Assembly (NCBI GenBank): GCA_964388665.1
Contig: CAYMBJ010000032.1
Span: 1-44,490 of the forward strand
Direction of reading: 5' to 3'
DNA from: CALCCV01 sp964388665
GTDB taxonomy: Bacteria; Bdellovibrionota; Bdellovibrionia; Bdellovibrionales; Bdellovibrionaceae
DNA: 44,490 nt
Shown here: positions 17,417 to 25,500 of the stretch, piece after piece
Numbering within the stretch: the first letter of the stretch is position 1
Layout of the letters: every line of letters starts with the position of its first letter
Notes under the pieces: generated by a model
What the model saw: only the letters and a program-made list of their open reading frames with translations
Databases searched by the model: none
Told to the model about the DNA's origin: nothing
Translations under genes and position numbers: made by a program

Positions 17417-17818
17417 CTAGTTCAGGCCAATTTCTTCTAAAGAGGGGCGAATGGCTTGAGGTAAAAATCTCTTGCAATCCCCTTTGGCTCTGACCTGAGT
17501 AAGATATCGTGGCACGCTGACATAGTGTGCGCGCTTGCATGTGGCTGAGTCTGCCATCATCCATCGTAACTGAAACCAGCCAGAGCAAAAATTGGTTTTA
17601 ACATCAGCAGCTGAACCCTGTGCCGAGGGCAATCCCGTGCTGGAAAACCATTTTGTGATTTTCGCGCCTTCAACAAAATTGTTCTCAATAAAAAAGATCG
17701 CCTGATCTTTACAGTAATTTCCAGTCGGCGAAGGAATCAAATCGTACCATTTAGCCTGAGCTAAGCCACAAAAAAGAAAAACCGACATTGCAGTCATCAT
17801 TCGCAAAGAAAAATTCAT
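17417..17818 (-). CDS. Small secreted cysteine-containing protein
   Basis: This 133-residue protein has a signal peptide (about 1-22, ending LAQA) and a mature part of about 110 residues with four cysteines (NYC, NFC, ATC, GDC), probably two disulfides. KWYDLIPSPTGNYCKDQAIFFIENNFVEGAKITKWF and CSGWFQLRWMMADSATC are its most distinctive stretches; I do not recognise the family. AGGGG precedes the start at a usable distance. Immediately upstream is a perfect palindrome with a -10-like TACAAT beside it, so the gene is probably a single regulated transcript. It is convergent with the surface-complex operon, whose terminator lies between them. Confidence 0.7.
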   Translation of the reverse strand: MNFSLRMMTAMSVFLFCGLAQAKWYDLIPSPTGNYCKDQAIFFIENNFVEGAKITKWFSSTGLPSAQGSAADVKTNFCSGWFQLRWMMADSATCKRAHYVSVPRYLTQVRAKGDCKRFLPQAIRPSLEEIGLN

Positions 17819-17838
17819 GATGGATCCCCTATAATTGT

Positions 17839-17853
17839 AAACACATTGTGTTT
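17839..17853. promoter_or_regulatory. Palindromic operator candidate
   Basis: AAACACA (17839-17845), one base, TGTGTTT (17847-17853): a perfect 7-bp inverted repeat 20 bases upstream of the minus-strand start at 17818. On the minus strand it abuts TACAATTATA, a plausible -10 region, so a repressor bound here could block transcription. The regulator is unknown. Confidence 0.4.
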
Positions 17854-18100
17854 TTGGTTTGTAGTCTGAGTCCGATGATCCGGACGACTGGAGTCAGTCT
17901 ATCTTCGCAAAATCCCCATTGGTAAAGTCAGGATTGAGTCAGGGAAATGTTGTTGGTTTCTGACAATTCTTCGGTCCATTTGCAAATCCACTGTCAACAA
18001 AGGTTAGGATTCTGTTAGGGCAAGACCCTATCTGTCCTTAAACGCATTCCCAGGTTTTCTATGATCAAAGTCGGTCGTTGGATTGCATGGAAATCAAGCT

Positions 18101-18394
18101 ATGAAACTTGCGGAACAACTGAAAAACCATTTGGCCTCTAACAGCATGACGGCATCTCAATTGGCAAAAATATCTGGGGTGCCAAAGCAAACGCTTTCGG
18201 ATTGGTTAAAGGGATCCTCGCCAAAAAATATCGGAAGTTTAAAAAAGGTCGCATCTGTTTTTGGGATCAGTGTGGATGAGCTCTGTTTTGGTGAATTCAA
18301 TAAATCTGCAGGCGAGGCACTTGGTTCCACTTCCAAAGACAACAGATCAAACAAAGGCGACCGATCAAGGTCGCCTTTAAAAAAGAGAAAATGA
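18101..18394 (+). CDS. XRE-family HTH transcriptional regulator
   Basis: This encodes 97 residues from ATG 18101; the frame is open to a TTG at 18083. Residues 1-60 form a Cro/C1-type helix-turn-helix: MKLAEQLKNHLASNSMTASQLAKISGVPKQTLSDWLKGSSPKNIGSLKKVASVFGISVDELCFG has all five helices in place, with Q-x-L-S-D-W-L as recognition helix. The tail (about 65-97) is basic and disordered (SRSPLKKRK) and is partly encoded by a terminator hairpin (18353-18378), so its sequence may be constrained by RNA rather than by protein. No partner gene is adjacent, and its target is unknown. About 280 bases upstream hold no gene. Confidence 0.85.
   Translation: MKLAEQLKNHLASNSMTASQLAKISGVPKQTLSDWLKGSSPKNIGSLKKVASVFGISVDELCFGEFNKSAGEALGSTSKDNRSNKGDRSRSPLKKRK
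18353..18378 (-). terminator. Terminator of sodB lying inside the XRE gene
   Basis: AAAGGCGACC (18353-18362), six-base loop, GGTCGCCTTT (18369-18378): a perfect 10-bp stem. Read on the minus strand it follows the sodB stop by 38 bases and is followed by TTTGTTTG, so it fits best as the sodB terminator. It lies fully inside the last 15 codons of the convergent XRE gene. It might also act weakly on the plus strand. Confidence 0.65.
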
Positions 18395-18416
18395 GCTAGA
18401 GCGAAGAGTGAGTCTG

Positions 18417-19037
18417 TTATCCCTGCATCTCTTTGGTGAATGTGCGGAGTTTGGCACTCTCAAAATTTTCAGAAACAAATTTCCAATTGATGTGAGTCCA
18501 AAATGTCTCAAGGAATTTGGGTCGCAAATTACGATAATCTACATAATATGCATGCTCCCAAACATCGGCCGTCAAAAGTGGAATCAGGTCCTGCGTGGCT
18601 GGCGTTTGCGCATTAGAGGTGCTCTGCAGTGACAGCTTGCCTGATTTATCGCTGCAAAGCCAGATCCATCCCGAGCCAAAAGTGCCAACGCCACCTTCGA
18701 TAAATTTTTTCTTTAAGGGCTCCATGCCACCAAACTCGCTCTGAATGGCCGCCTCTAATTTTGCAGATGCTTTGCCACCCTGACCAGCCGGCGCCATTCC
18801 AAACCAAAAGAAGCTGTGATTCCAGGCTTGGGCGGCATTGTTGAATACGCCTCCCTGAGAGGAGAGCATGATGTCTTCTAGGCTCTTATTGCGCAAAGAG
18901 GTGTCTGTTTCCATAAAGCCATTGAGCTTATCAATGTAGGCTTTGTGGTGCTTGTCATAGTGATATGACATCTGTTCTTCAGACAAAAACGGAGCCAGTG
19001 CAAATTTTGCGTAAGGAAGTGTGGGAAGTTTGAACAT
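18417..19037 (-). CDS. sodB: Iron superoxide dismutase
   Basis: This 206-residue cytoplasmic enzyme dismutates superoxide to oxygen and hydrogen peroxide. All four metal ligands are visible: His in SYHYDKHHKAY, His in AAQAWNHSFFW, and Asp and His in DVWEHAYYVDYRN. FNNAAQAWNHSFFW with Gln before W-N-H, and GTFGSGWIWL, match the iron type rather than the manganese type. The length is normal. AGGAGG precedes the start. It lies 81 bases downstream of the speD-speE fusion on the same strand and may be partly co-transcribed with it. Spermidine and SOD both protect against oxidative damage, but that link is only suggestive. Confidence 0.95.
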   Translation of the reverse strand: MFKLPTLPYAKFALAPFLSEEQMSYHYDKHHKAYIDKLNGFMETDTSLRNKSLEDIMLSSQGGVFNNAAQAWNHSFFWFGMAPAGQGGKASAKLEAAIQSEFGGMEPLKKKFIEGGVGTFGSGWIWLCSDKSGKLSLQSTSNAQTPATQDLIPLLTADVWEHAYYVDYRNLRPKFLETFWTHINWKFVSENFESAKLRTFTKEMQG

Positions 19038-19118
19038 AGAAGTCCTCCTGATTTTGAGATTAATGGTTGGGACGTAGGTGAATTGCTATTCGTCACCGCA
19101 TCCGCCACTATGCCAAAA

Positions 19119-20495
19119 TCAGTCTAGCTCTCCTAGAAGTTTTTTCACAAAATTTGGCAGAGCAAATGCCGCGGAGTGCAATTGCTCGTTATAGTACTGA
19201 AGCTTTCTTTGCTTTACAAAATCTTGTGCAAATTTTGGGTCTTGTGGCACTTCCAATTTGCGGTCTGATTTCGCTGCAAGTTGCAACGACCACATCCCCG
19301 AAGGATAGGTGGGTGCATGAAAGAGCATCGCCTTTGCCCGCTTTTCACCAAAAATATTTTTTAAGCACTGGTTGAGCTCCACAAAGGCATTCGTGTGAAA
19401 CATCGGTGATTCACCTTGAGTGATCATAACACCGTCTGCTTTGAGCGCTCGGTGACAATTCTTAAAAAACTCTACTGAAAACAATCCTTCGGCCGGGCCC
19501 ACGGGATCTGAGCCATCAACCACGATCACGTCATACTCTTCGGATTTTGCTTTATGGACAAAATCAATTCCGTCGCCAATGATAAGATTCAACTTCGGAT
19601 TAGAAAATTCGGCAGCCAGAGTGGGCAAATGCAATTTGGCAGCACGAACGACTGCTTCGTCGATCTCTACCATGGTGATGCTTTCCACCTGTTCGTATTT
19701 AAAAAGCTCGCGAATGGTGCCGCCGTCGCCGCCGCCAATGACCAAAATCTTTTTGGCTTTGAGATGAGACTGCATGATGGGATGAGCAATCATCTCGTGA
19801 TAATGAAATTCATCGCGCTCCGTGCACATCACCATATTGTTGATGGCCAGCATCTTTCCGTAAGAGCATGTTTCAAAAACGCGGACCTGTTGAAATTCTG
19901 ATTTTTCGTTAAAGAGCAAGTCACCTTGATAGCGGAGCGAAAGCGCTTGGTTTTCGTCCTTATCTGTGAACCACACATTGCGCTCGATTTTGTAGTCGCT
20001 CGCCTGACCTGTGGGAGAGATTGCGCTGCCCGTCTGCGCCTCACCACTGCTAGCTGAGGGTGGCTTGGAGGCGTAAGGCATGGTCCCACGCTCTGGATGC
20101 TGGGCGCTGCCTGCCCCCTGTCGCAGTTTGTATTCTGATTTTTTAATCAAATGCAGGGAGCCACGATTCATTTCTAGGGCGGAGTACTCGGCCTGAAATG
20201 CCTGCTTCAAATGCTCAAAGGAAACCCAAGGGTCTACGGTTTCGCCACACGTAAAAAGATCAACGGCGGCGTAGCGGTACTCCGGCCAGGTGTGAATCGC
20301 AAGATGACTTTCTTGAATCACCACCACACCCGAGACTCCAAAGGGAGAGAAGTGATGAAAGTTGGAATTGATAACCGTCGCTCCAGCGATTTGAGCCGCT
20401 TCGATCATGGATTTTTCAATGATCGCAACGTCGTTGAGAACCTCAGAATTACAATCGCTAAACTCAACTAATATATGTCGCCCAAGTGCATTCAA
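19119..20495 (-). CDS. SpeD-SpeE fusion: S-adenosylmethionine decarboxylase plus spermidine synthase
   Basis: This 458-residue protein joins both steps from S-adenosylmethionine and putrescine to spermidine. Residues 1-125 are a bacterial (class 1b) AdoMet decarboxylase: IQESHLAIHTWPE, with self-cleavage expected at Glu62-Ser63 to make the pyruvoyl group, His68 and Cys83. A flexible Ser/Gly/Pro-rich linker (about 128-165) follows. Residues 166-458 are a spermidine synthase: MLAINNMVMCTERDEFHYHE, VIGGGDGGTIRE, VEID, and VDGSDPVGPAEGLFS with the catalytic Asp. Self-cleavage would separate a 62-residue beta chain from the rest. The start is a TTG at 20495 behind GGAGG. Such fusions are known in several phyla; the exact amine products cannot be read from sequence. 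Confidence 0.93.
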   Translation of the reverse strand: MNALGRHILVEFSDCNSEVLNDVAIIEKSMIEAAQIAGATVINSNFHHFSPFGVSGVVVIQESHLAIHTWPEYRYAAVDLFTCGETVDPWVSFEHLKQAFQAEYSALEMNRGSLHLIKKSEYKLRQGAGSAQHPERGTMPYASKPPSASSGEAQTGSAISPTGQASDYKIERNVWFTDKDENQALSLRYQGDLLFNEKSEFQQVRVFETCSYGKMLAINNMVMCTERDEFHYHEMIAHPIMQSHLKAKKILVIGGGDGGTIRELFKYEQVESITMVEIDEAVVRAAKLHLPTLAAEFSNPKLNLIIGDGIDFVHKAKSEEYDVIVVDGSDPVGPAEGLFSVEFFKNCHRALKADGVMITQGESPMFHTNAFVELNQCLKNIFGEKRAKAMLFHAPTYPSGMWSLQLAAKSDRKLEVPQDPKFAQDFVKQRKLQYYNEQLHSAAFALPNFVKKLLGELD

Positions 20496-20623
20496 TTCCG
20501 TATTCCTCCAAGTCCCCTATTAAGTGGACCTTAATTAAATACAAAACACGCCAAAAACAATGAAATTGTTTAAAATTTTCGGCGGAACTACCTGGCCCTA
20601 TGATTGCTTAGGTTCATAGGTGT

Positions 20624-21394
20624 ATGAGAATGAGACAAAATGGGAGCTCCCCATCCACTTCAGATCGCATTTATTCGAATAGAGCCCTAGGAGGTGCGAT
20701 ACTGCTGTTTATGGTTTTGACAGCTGCCTGGACGACCGACAAGCCAAAGCGTGAGGCTTTTGTAAGACTTCCAATTGAGTCTGTTACCTTGATCAAGACC
20801 ATCTATGAAAAGGACGGCATGTTGTATCAGCGAAAATGCCGCGGAATTCTGACTTCTGATCAAAAAGTTCTAACAGCCAAGCACTGCATTCCAGATAAAA
20901 GCTTTGGAAATATCAAATACACCAAAGTGAGTTTTATAGATGCTCACTCACAGCCCTATGACTATCGAAATGCCGTTCGCTTGAGAGTCATCTCACGAGA
21001 TATGATGGTGCTCTATCTCGATCGCCCAGCACCTAGCCCCATTCCGAGGGTGCCACTGACACGAATTGAGCACCGCAATCGTTTTTTTGCAGCACCGGTC
21101 ATTCGGCCACAGGGCGAGAACTCCTACCACTTTCGCGAATTGGTTGGCGTGCTGCGCTCACAGATCGGCGAATCTGCTGATGAGTTCACTCTGGCAATTG
21201 TAAATAAGGGCAGCTACAGGAATCGCGCACCGAGCATTTGCCTTGGCGACTCAGGAAGTCCCGTTTTTGTTCATGATCGCTCTAAAGGGGAATATCGCTT
21301 GGCGGGAGTGGTGAGCTTTGTTTCTGCTCCTCCAGGCAAAAAGTGCTCCGACGACTACTTTACAATTGAAACCAGTCTTTCACCGCTGATTTAA
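20624..21394 (+). CDS. Trypsin-like (S1) serine protease, exported or membrane-anchored
   Basis: This encodes 256 residues. A hydrophobic stretch at about 22-36 (GGAILLFMVLTAAW) is a signal peptide or anchor. The S1 triad is present: His87 in VLTAKHC, Asp126 in SRDMMVLYLD and Ser210 in CLGDSGSPVFV. Cysteines next to His87 and before Ser210 fit the chymotrypsin fold. The length after the anchor, about 220, is a single catalytic domain with no propeptide seen. TAGGTG upstream is a modest ribosome site. It is divergent from the polyamine gene and 160 bases before a catalytically dead subtilase-like gene on the same strand, so the two may work together. Confidence 0.88.
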   Translation: MRMRQNGSSPSTSDRIYSNRALGGAILLFMVLTAAWTTDKPKREAFVRLPIESVTLIKTIYEKDGMLYQRKCRGILTSDQKVLTAKHCIPDKSFGNIKYTKVSFIDAHSQPYDYRNAVRLRVISRDMMVLYLDRPAPSPIPRVPLTRIEHRNRFFAAPVIRPQGENSYHFRELVGVLRSQIGESADEFTLAIVNKGSYRNRAPSICLGDSGSPVFVHDRSKGEYRLAGVVSFVSAPPGKKCSDDYFTIETSLSPLI

Positions 21395-21554
21395 TTTCCC
21401 ACATCCAATGGCTTTGGCTCAAAGGCGTCCATCTCACCTTGCCTGTCACACAATTTCTATCTTTAGGGTTGGTTTGTGTTTACCTATGTAAAAACAATGG
21501 ATTGACTTGCGAACGAATTTATACAAGATTGGCGCTTTTTCCGGAGCTAGACAA

Positions 21555-22394
21555 ATGGTGGGCTTTTGCCGTCTCATTTCGATGTTTAATTTTTCAGGCA
21601 GTGCCGTTGCAATTGCCAGTGCATTTGTCTGTGCTTTTGCCAGTGCTTTTGTGTGTGCGTTTGCCATTACAGTTGGTTTTGCACCAGCAGCTCACGCCTC
21701 ACAGTTTGCGATTATAGGTGAGATGCCCCATCGTGATTTGAGTTTTGTCAAAAGCCACCTTGATGAAATTTATACATTCGGCAGCAACTCATCTTTGCGC
21801 AAATCTGCTTCTTGGATTTTTTCGGTTCTCAAAAAAACCACTTCCGAGAAGGTGGATCTACTCAATGTTTCAGATGGGCGCGGGCTTTCTACCTGGGACA
21901 CCATCACCACTGCCATTGAGTTTTCTGCAAAATATCGCATTGTCATGCTCAACTTTGGTCCTGTGAACAACAGACTTTGTCAATTGTTGGAGGTCAACTC
22001 TAACACTCTCTATTTAGTAGCCGCTGGCAATGGGTCATTTCGTCTCGATCGTGAAAACTACGGAGATTGTGCCGCTGGCAACATTCTTATGGTCACCGCA
22101 TACAATCAAAATGCTAAATCTCTCATGCCCTTCGCCAATTGGGGACCTCCTGTAAAGCTTGCGGTGCCGGCCTCCCAGCTCTTGGTCCAGGATCACGAGG
22201 GCACGAAACGAATCAACAATGTTCTTCCGGGGCAAGTTTTGGTTTTGTCGGGATTGATGAAGCTCGACCGGCAGAACCCCAAGCTCACTCCTTTTTCTCT
22301 GATCGATCTTTTTATCAATCGGCACTCCTACACCAATTCGACATTGGTGGACCGAGTCCGTTTTGGTCGAGTGACCACATTGAGTTTGCCGTGA
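21555..22394 (+). CDS. Secreted subtilisin-fold protein lacking the catalytic triad (pseudo-subtilase)
   Basis: This encodes 279 residues from ATG 21555 (GGAG upstream); a TTG at 21507 and an ATG at 21582 are alternatives. The signal peptide (ending AAHAS) contains a duplicated eight-residue block. The mature part follows the S8 subtilase order: FAIIGEMPHRDL where V-D-T-G-x-x-x-x-H-P-D-L is expected, VDLLNVSDGRGLSTWDTITTAIEFSAKYRIVMLNFG, LYLVAAGNGS (Asn159 kept), MPFANWGPPVKLAVPA. The segment expected to read G-T-S-M-A-x-P reads GTKRINNVLPGQ. Asp, His (no H-G-T-H) and Ser are all missing, so proteolysis is unlikely. A binding, inhibitor or chaperone role beside the trypsin-like protease is possible. 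The family call is inference from pattern and spacing. Confidence 0.7.
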   Translation: MVGFCRLISMFNFSGSAVAIASAFVCAFASAFVCAFAITVGFAPAAHASQFAIIGEMPHRDLSFVKSHLDEIYTFGSNSSLRKSASWIFSVLKKTTSEKVDLLNVSDGRGLSTWDTITTAIEFSAKYRIVMLNFGPVNNRLCQLLEVNSNTLYLVAAGNGSFRLDRENYGDCAAGNILMVTAYNQNAKSLMPFANWGPPVKLAVPASQLLVQDHEGTKRINNVLPGQVLVLSGLMKLDRQNPKLTPFSLIDLFINRHSYTNSTLVDRVRFGRVTTLSLP

Positions 22395-22466
22395 GCTTGG
22401 TCTGAATCTTTCGTTTCCTAACGAATTCTTAATTTAAATTGAGATTCGATGGGGAAAGATCTGGTG

Positions 22467-22576
22467 GTCTAGTGCTTTGTCAGGGAAGTTTTTTCTAGAC
22501 GCGAGGAGGAAGCTGTATGAATAATACCGCGACGACGAAGCAACAACGAAAAAACTTTCCTGACAAAGCACTAGAC
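22467..22576. mobile_element. MITE-like element, probably an internally deleted insertion sequence
   Basis: Two 29-bp arms (22467-22495 and 22548-22576) are inverted copies with one mismatch; the shared core is TGCTTTGTCAGG. CTAG stands symmetrically in both arms (22469-22472, 22571-22574) and could be a 4-bp target duplication, leaving an element of 98 bp. The 52-bp centre holds GAGGAGG, spacing 7, and an ATG at 22517 that opens a 20-codon frame ending at 22579. This looks like the first codons of a transposase whose remainder was deleted. A family with Y-T-A-R targets (IS701-like) is my guess. The right arm contains the dnaE2 stop codon. Confidence 0.6.
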
Positions 22577-25500
22577 TAAGGGGAAGACTCTTTGGGCGCG
22601 GATATTCACAATTTCCCCAGACTTTTCCACATTGCCCTGCACTTCGAGCAGTGCACGCGAGTAAATTGTTAAGCGATCCTTACTATAGACATCTGGCGGG
22701 ACAACAACATTTATAAAACCAAATTCATCTTCTAAGGTTAAAAAGCAAAAGCCCTTAGCCGTGGGTGGCCTCTGGGTCATGGACAGCAAACCCGCCACCC
22801 GCGCTTTTGTTTTGTGTAATGATTTGGTCTTGAGTGTCGCCGAATCGCAGTAGGGCACATAGTTTTTCTGCTTCAAATACTCACTCTTTTGCGCTAACCA
22901 GGATCGCAAGACGGAGAGAGGATGATGCTTTATTGAGAATCCTTTACTCGCATACTCTCGGCGCATCTCCCCCCACAGCGATTCGGTTGGGATAAGACAA
23001 GAATCGGAGTCGGAATCGGAATCGGTTTCTAAATCAGCATCATGGTCATCATCAGACTCATGCTCATCAAGATCAACATTGTTTTTAAGAGTGTCCTCAT
23101 AGCTTACCCCCCAGGTAAAACTGTTTTGATCCAATTGAATGCTCTCTAGATACCAAATCAAATCACGCACACTGTTTGAGAAAGCCCGAAAGGCGCCGCT
23201 GGCAGCCAGACGCACCAGCGCCGATTTGGGCAAATGTGTCTTCTGGATAAAATCCTTGAGCGAAGCAAAGGGGCCTTCACGCTTACGAATTGTTTCGATT
23301 TCTTTAAGAAAGGCGCGCGCCACACTCCCCAGGCAACGAAAGCCCACGCGCAGATCGTGACCACCCTTGCAATTTTTCTCTAAGGTGTAGTCAAAAGAAG
23401 AGTGCTGCACATCGAGTTCTAAAACCTTCACGTCATGCCTTTGCACGTCGGCAATCAGTTCGCGCGGTGAATAGAAACCCATGGGTTGTGAATTCAACAG
23501 GGCACAGACAAAAACTTCTGGATAATGGCACTTCAAGTAACAGCTGGCATAAGTGAGAAGTGCAAAACTAGCGGCATGGCTCTCCGGGAATCCATAAGAG
23601 GCAAAACCCTCAATCGTGCGATACACCTGCTCCGCGTAGGCATCAGTAATGCCTCGAGATTTGAGACCTGTGATGATTTTATCTTTCACACCAATCATCA
23701 GGCCCTTTTTCACCCAGCCCGAGGACATAATTCGTCGCAACTCATCGGCCTCTCCTGCCGAAAAGCCAGCACCCACCATTGCAATCTTCATCACCTGCTC
23801 TTGAAAAATGGGCACGCCATAGGTGCGCTTGAGTATCGGAATCAAATCTTTATGAGGATAAGTCACTGCCTCCTCGCCCTGGCGACGACGCAAGTAAGGA
23901 TGCACCATCCCTCCCTGCAAAGGCCCCGGTCGCACAATCGCCACCTCTACCACGAGGTCATAAAAACAGCGTGGCTTCATGCGTGGCAGAGTTTGCATCT
24001 GCGCTCGCGACTCAATCTGAAAAACCCCCACCGTATCGGCCTTGCAAACCATATCGTAGGTGGCCTTGTCCTCCTGCGGAAGTGAGTAGAGGCTCCATGG
24101 GTTTTGCAGATGGGCATTTGCGGCTATTGGAGTCGGTGTTGAAGTTGGTGTAGCAGTTGCCGTTGAAGTTGAAGCTGAAGTTGACGTTGACGTTGACGTT
24201 GAAGTTGACGTTGACGTTGACGTGGCAGTTGCGGTTGGTGCGGATGTGGGGTGTTTGTAACCATGCTGTTGCAAAAGTTGCATTGATTTACTGATTGCCG
24301 TCAGCATTCCCAGCGAGAGCACATCCACCTTCATCAGCCCCAATATATTGATGTCGTCTTTGTTCCATTGGATCACATAGCGATTCTCCATGGTGGCGCG
24401 CTCCACCGGTACGATCTCCTCAATCAGGTCTTCCGAAATCATAAAGCCACCGCTGTGAATGCCCACATGCCTTGGAAAACCGTGAAGCTCCTGCGCCAAG
24501 GTCAAAATAAATCGCCAATCACGAGGAGCAATTCCCCACTTTTTAAGAAGGGGACTTTCCGCTGCGATTCCGGTTGCGACCGCAGTTGTCGGTGCTGCTA
24601 CTGGCGCTGTCACTGGTGCTGTCACTGGCGCTGCGATTCCGGTTGCTGGCACCTGACAATCTTCAAGTAGGCGTCGCAAACCATCGCGCCCCATGTGCTT
24701 GATGATTTCAGTGATTGCGCTGGCCTGCACGCCAAAAACTTTGGCGGTCTCACGCAGAGCCATGCGCGAGCGGTAGCGAATGATCGTGCACACCATTGCC
24801 GCGCGCTCGACACCGTAACGACGATAGATGTACTGAATCACCTCTTCGCGGCGCTCATGCTCAAAATCAATATCAATATCGGGAGGCTCATTTCTCTCTT
24901 TAGAAATGAACCTTTCAAAAAGCATTTCGAACTTATCAGGATCCACCGCCGTAAGCCCCAGAGCATAGCAGATCACCGAGTTGGCAGCAGAGCCCCGCCC
25001 CTGAAAAAGAATTTTTTGACTGCGCGCAAACTCGCACACTTCATAGAGAGTTAAAAAATAATCTTCGTATTCCAATTCTCGAATCAGCTTCAGCTCATAC
25101 TCCATTTGGGTTTTCACCTTTTCAGGAATTTTGCCGGCACCAAATCGCTTTTCTAAGCCCGCAGTCGCCAGGCTTCGCAACCACTCGCCCATGGGCATCT
25201 CCACGGGCAGTTGCGTTTGTGGGTAGCGATAGCGAAGTTGACTCAGTTGAAATTCAACACTCTTCGCAATGCTCACCGTCCTCTTTAAGAGATCTGGCCG
25301 ATCTTTCCAGATCTCTTGAATTTCACTCAGAGGTCGCAAATAGCGCTCGCGGTTCTGCGCCAAGCGCGTACGGGCTTCTTGCAAAGTGGTGTGGTGCAAA
25401 ATACAGGTCAAAACATCCAAGAGTGGTTTGCGTTCAGGAAGGTGCATCAGTGGTCGCAGACTTGCCACCAGCTGCGCTCCCTCTTGCTGTTCCAATTTTT

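Noticed and set aside
24126..24240. Regular repeats that could suggest a CRISPR array
   Set aside because: Units are six bases long without unique spacers and are in frame within dnaE2; this is a microsatellite-like coding tract.
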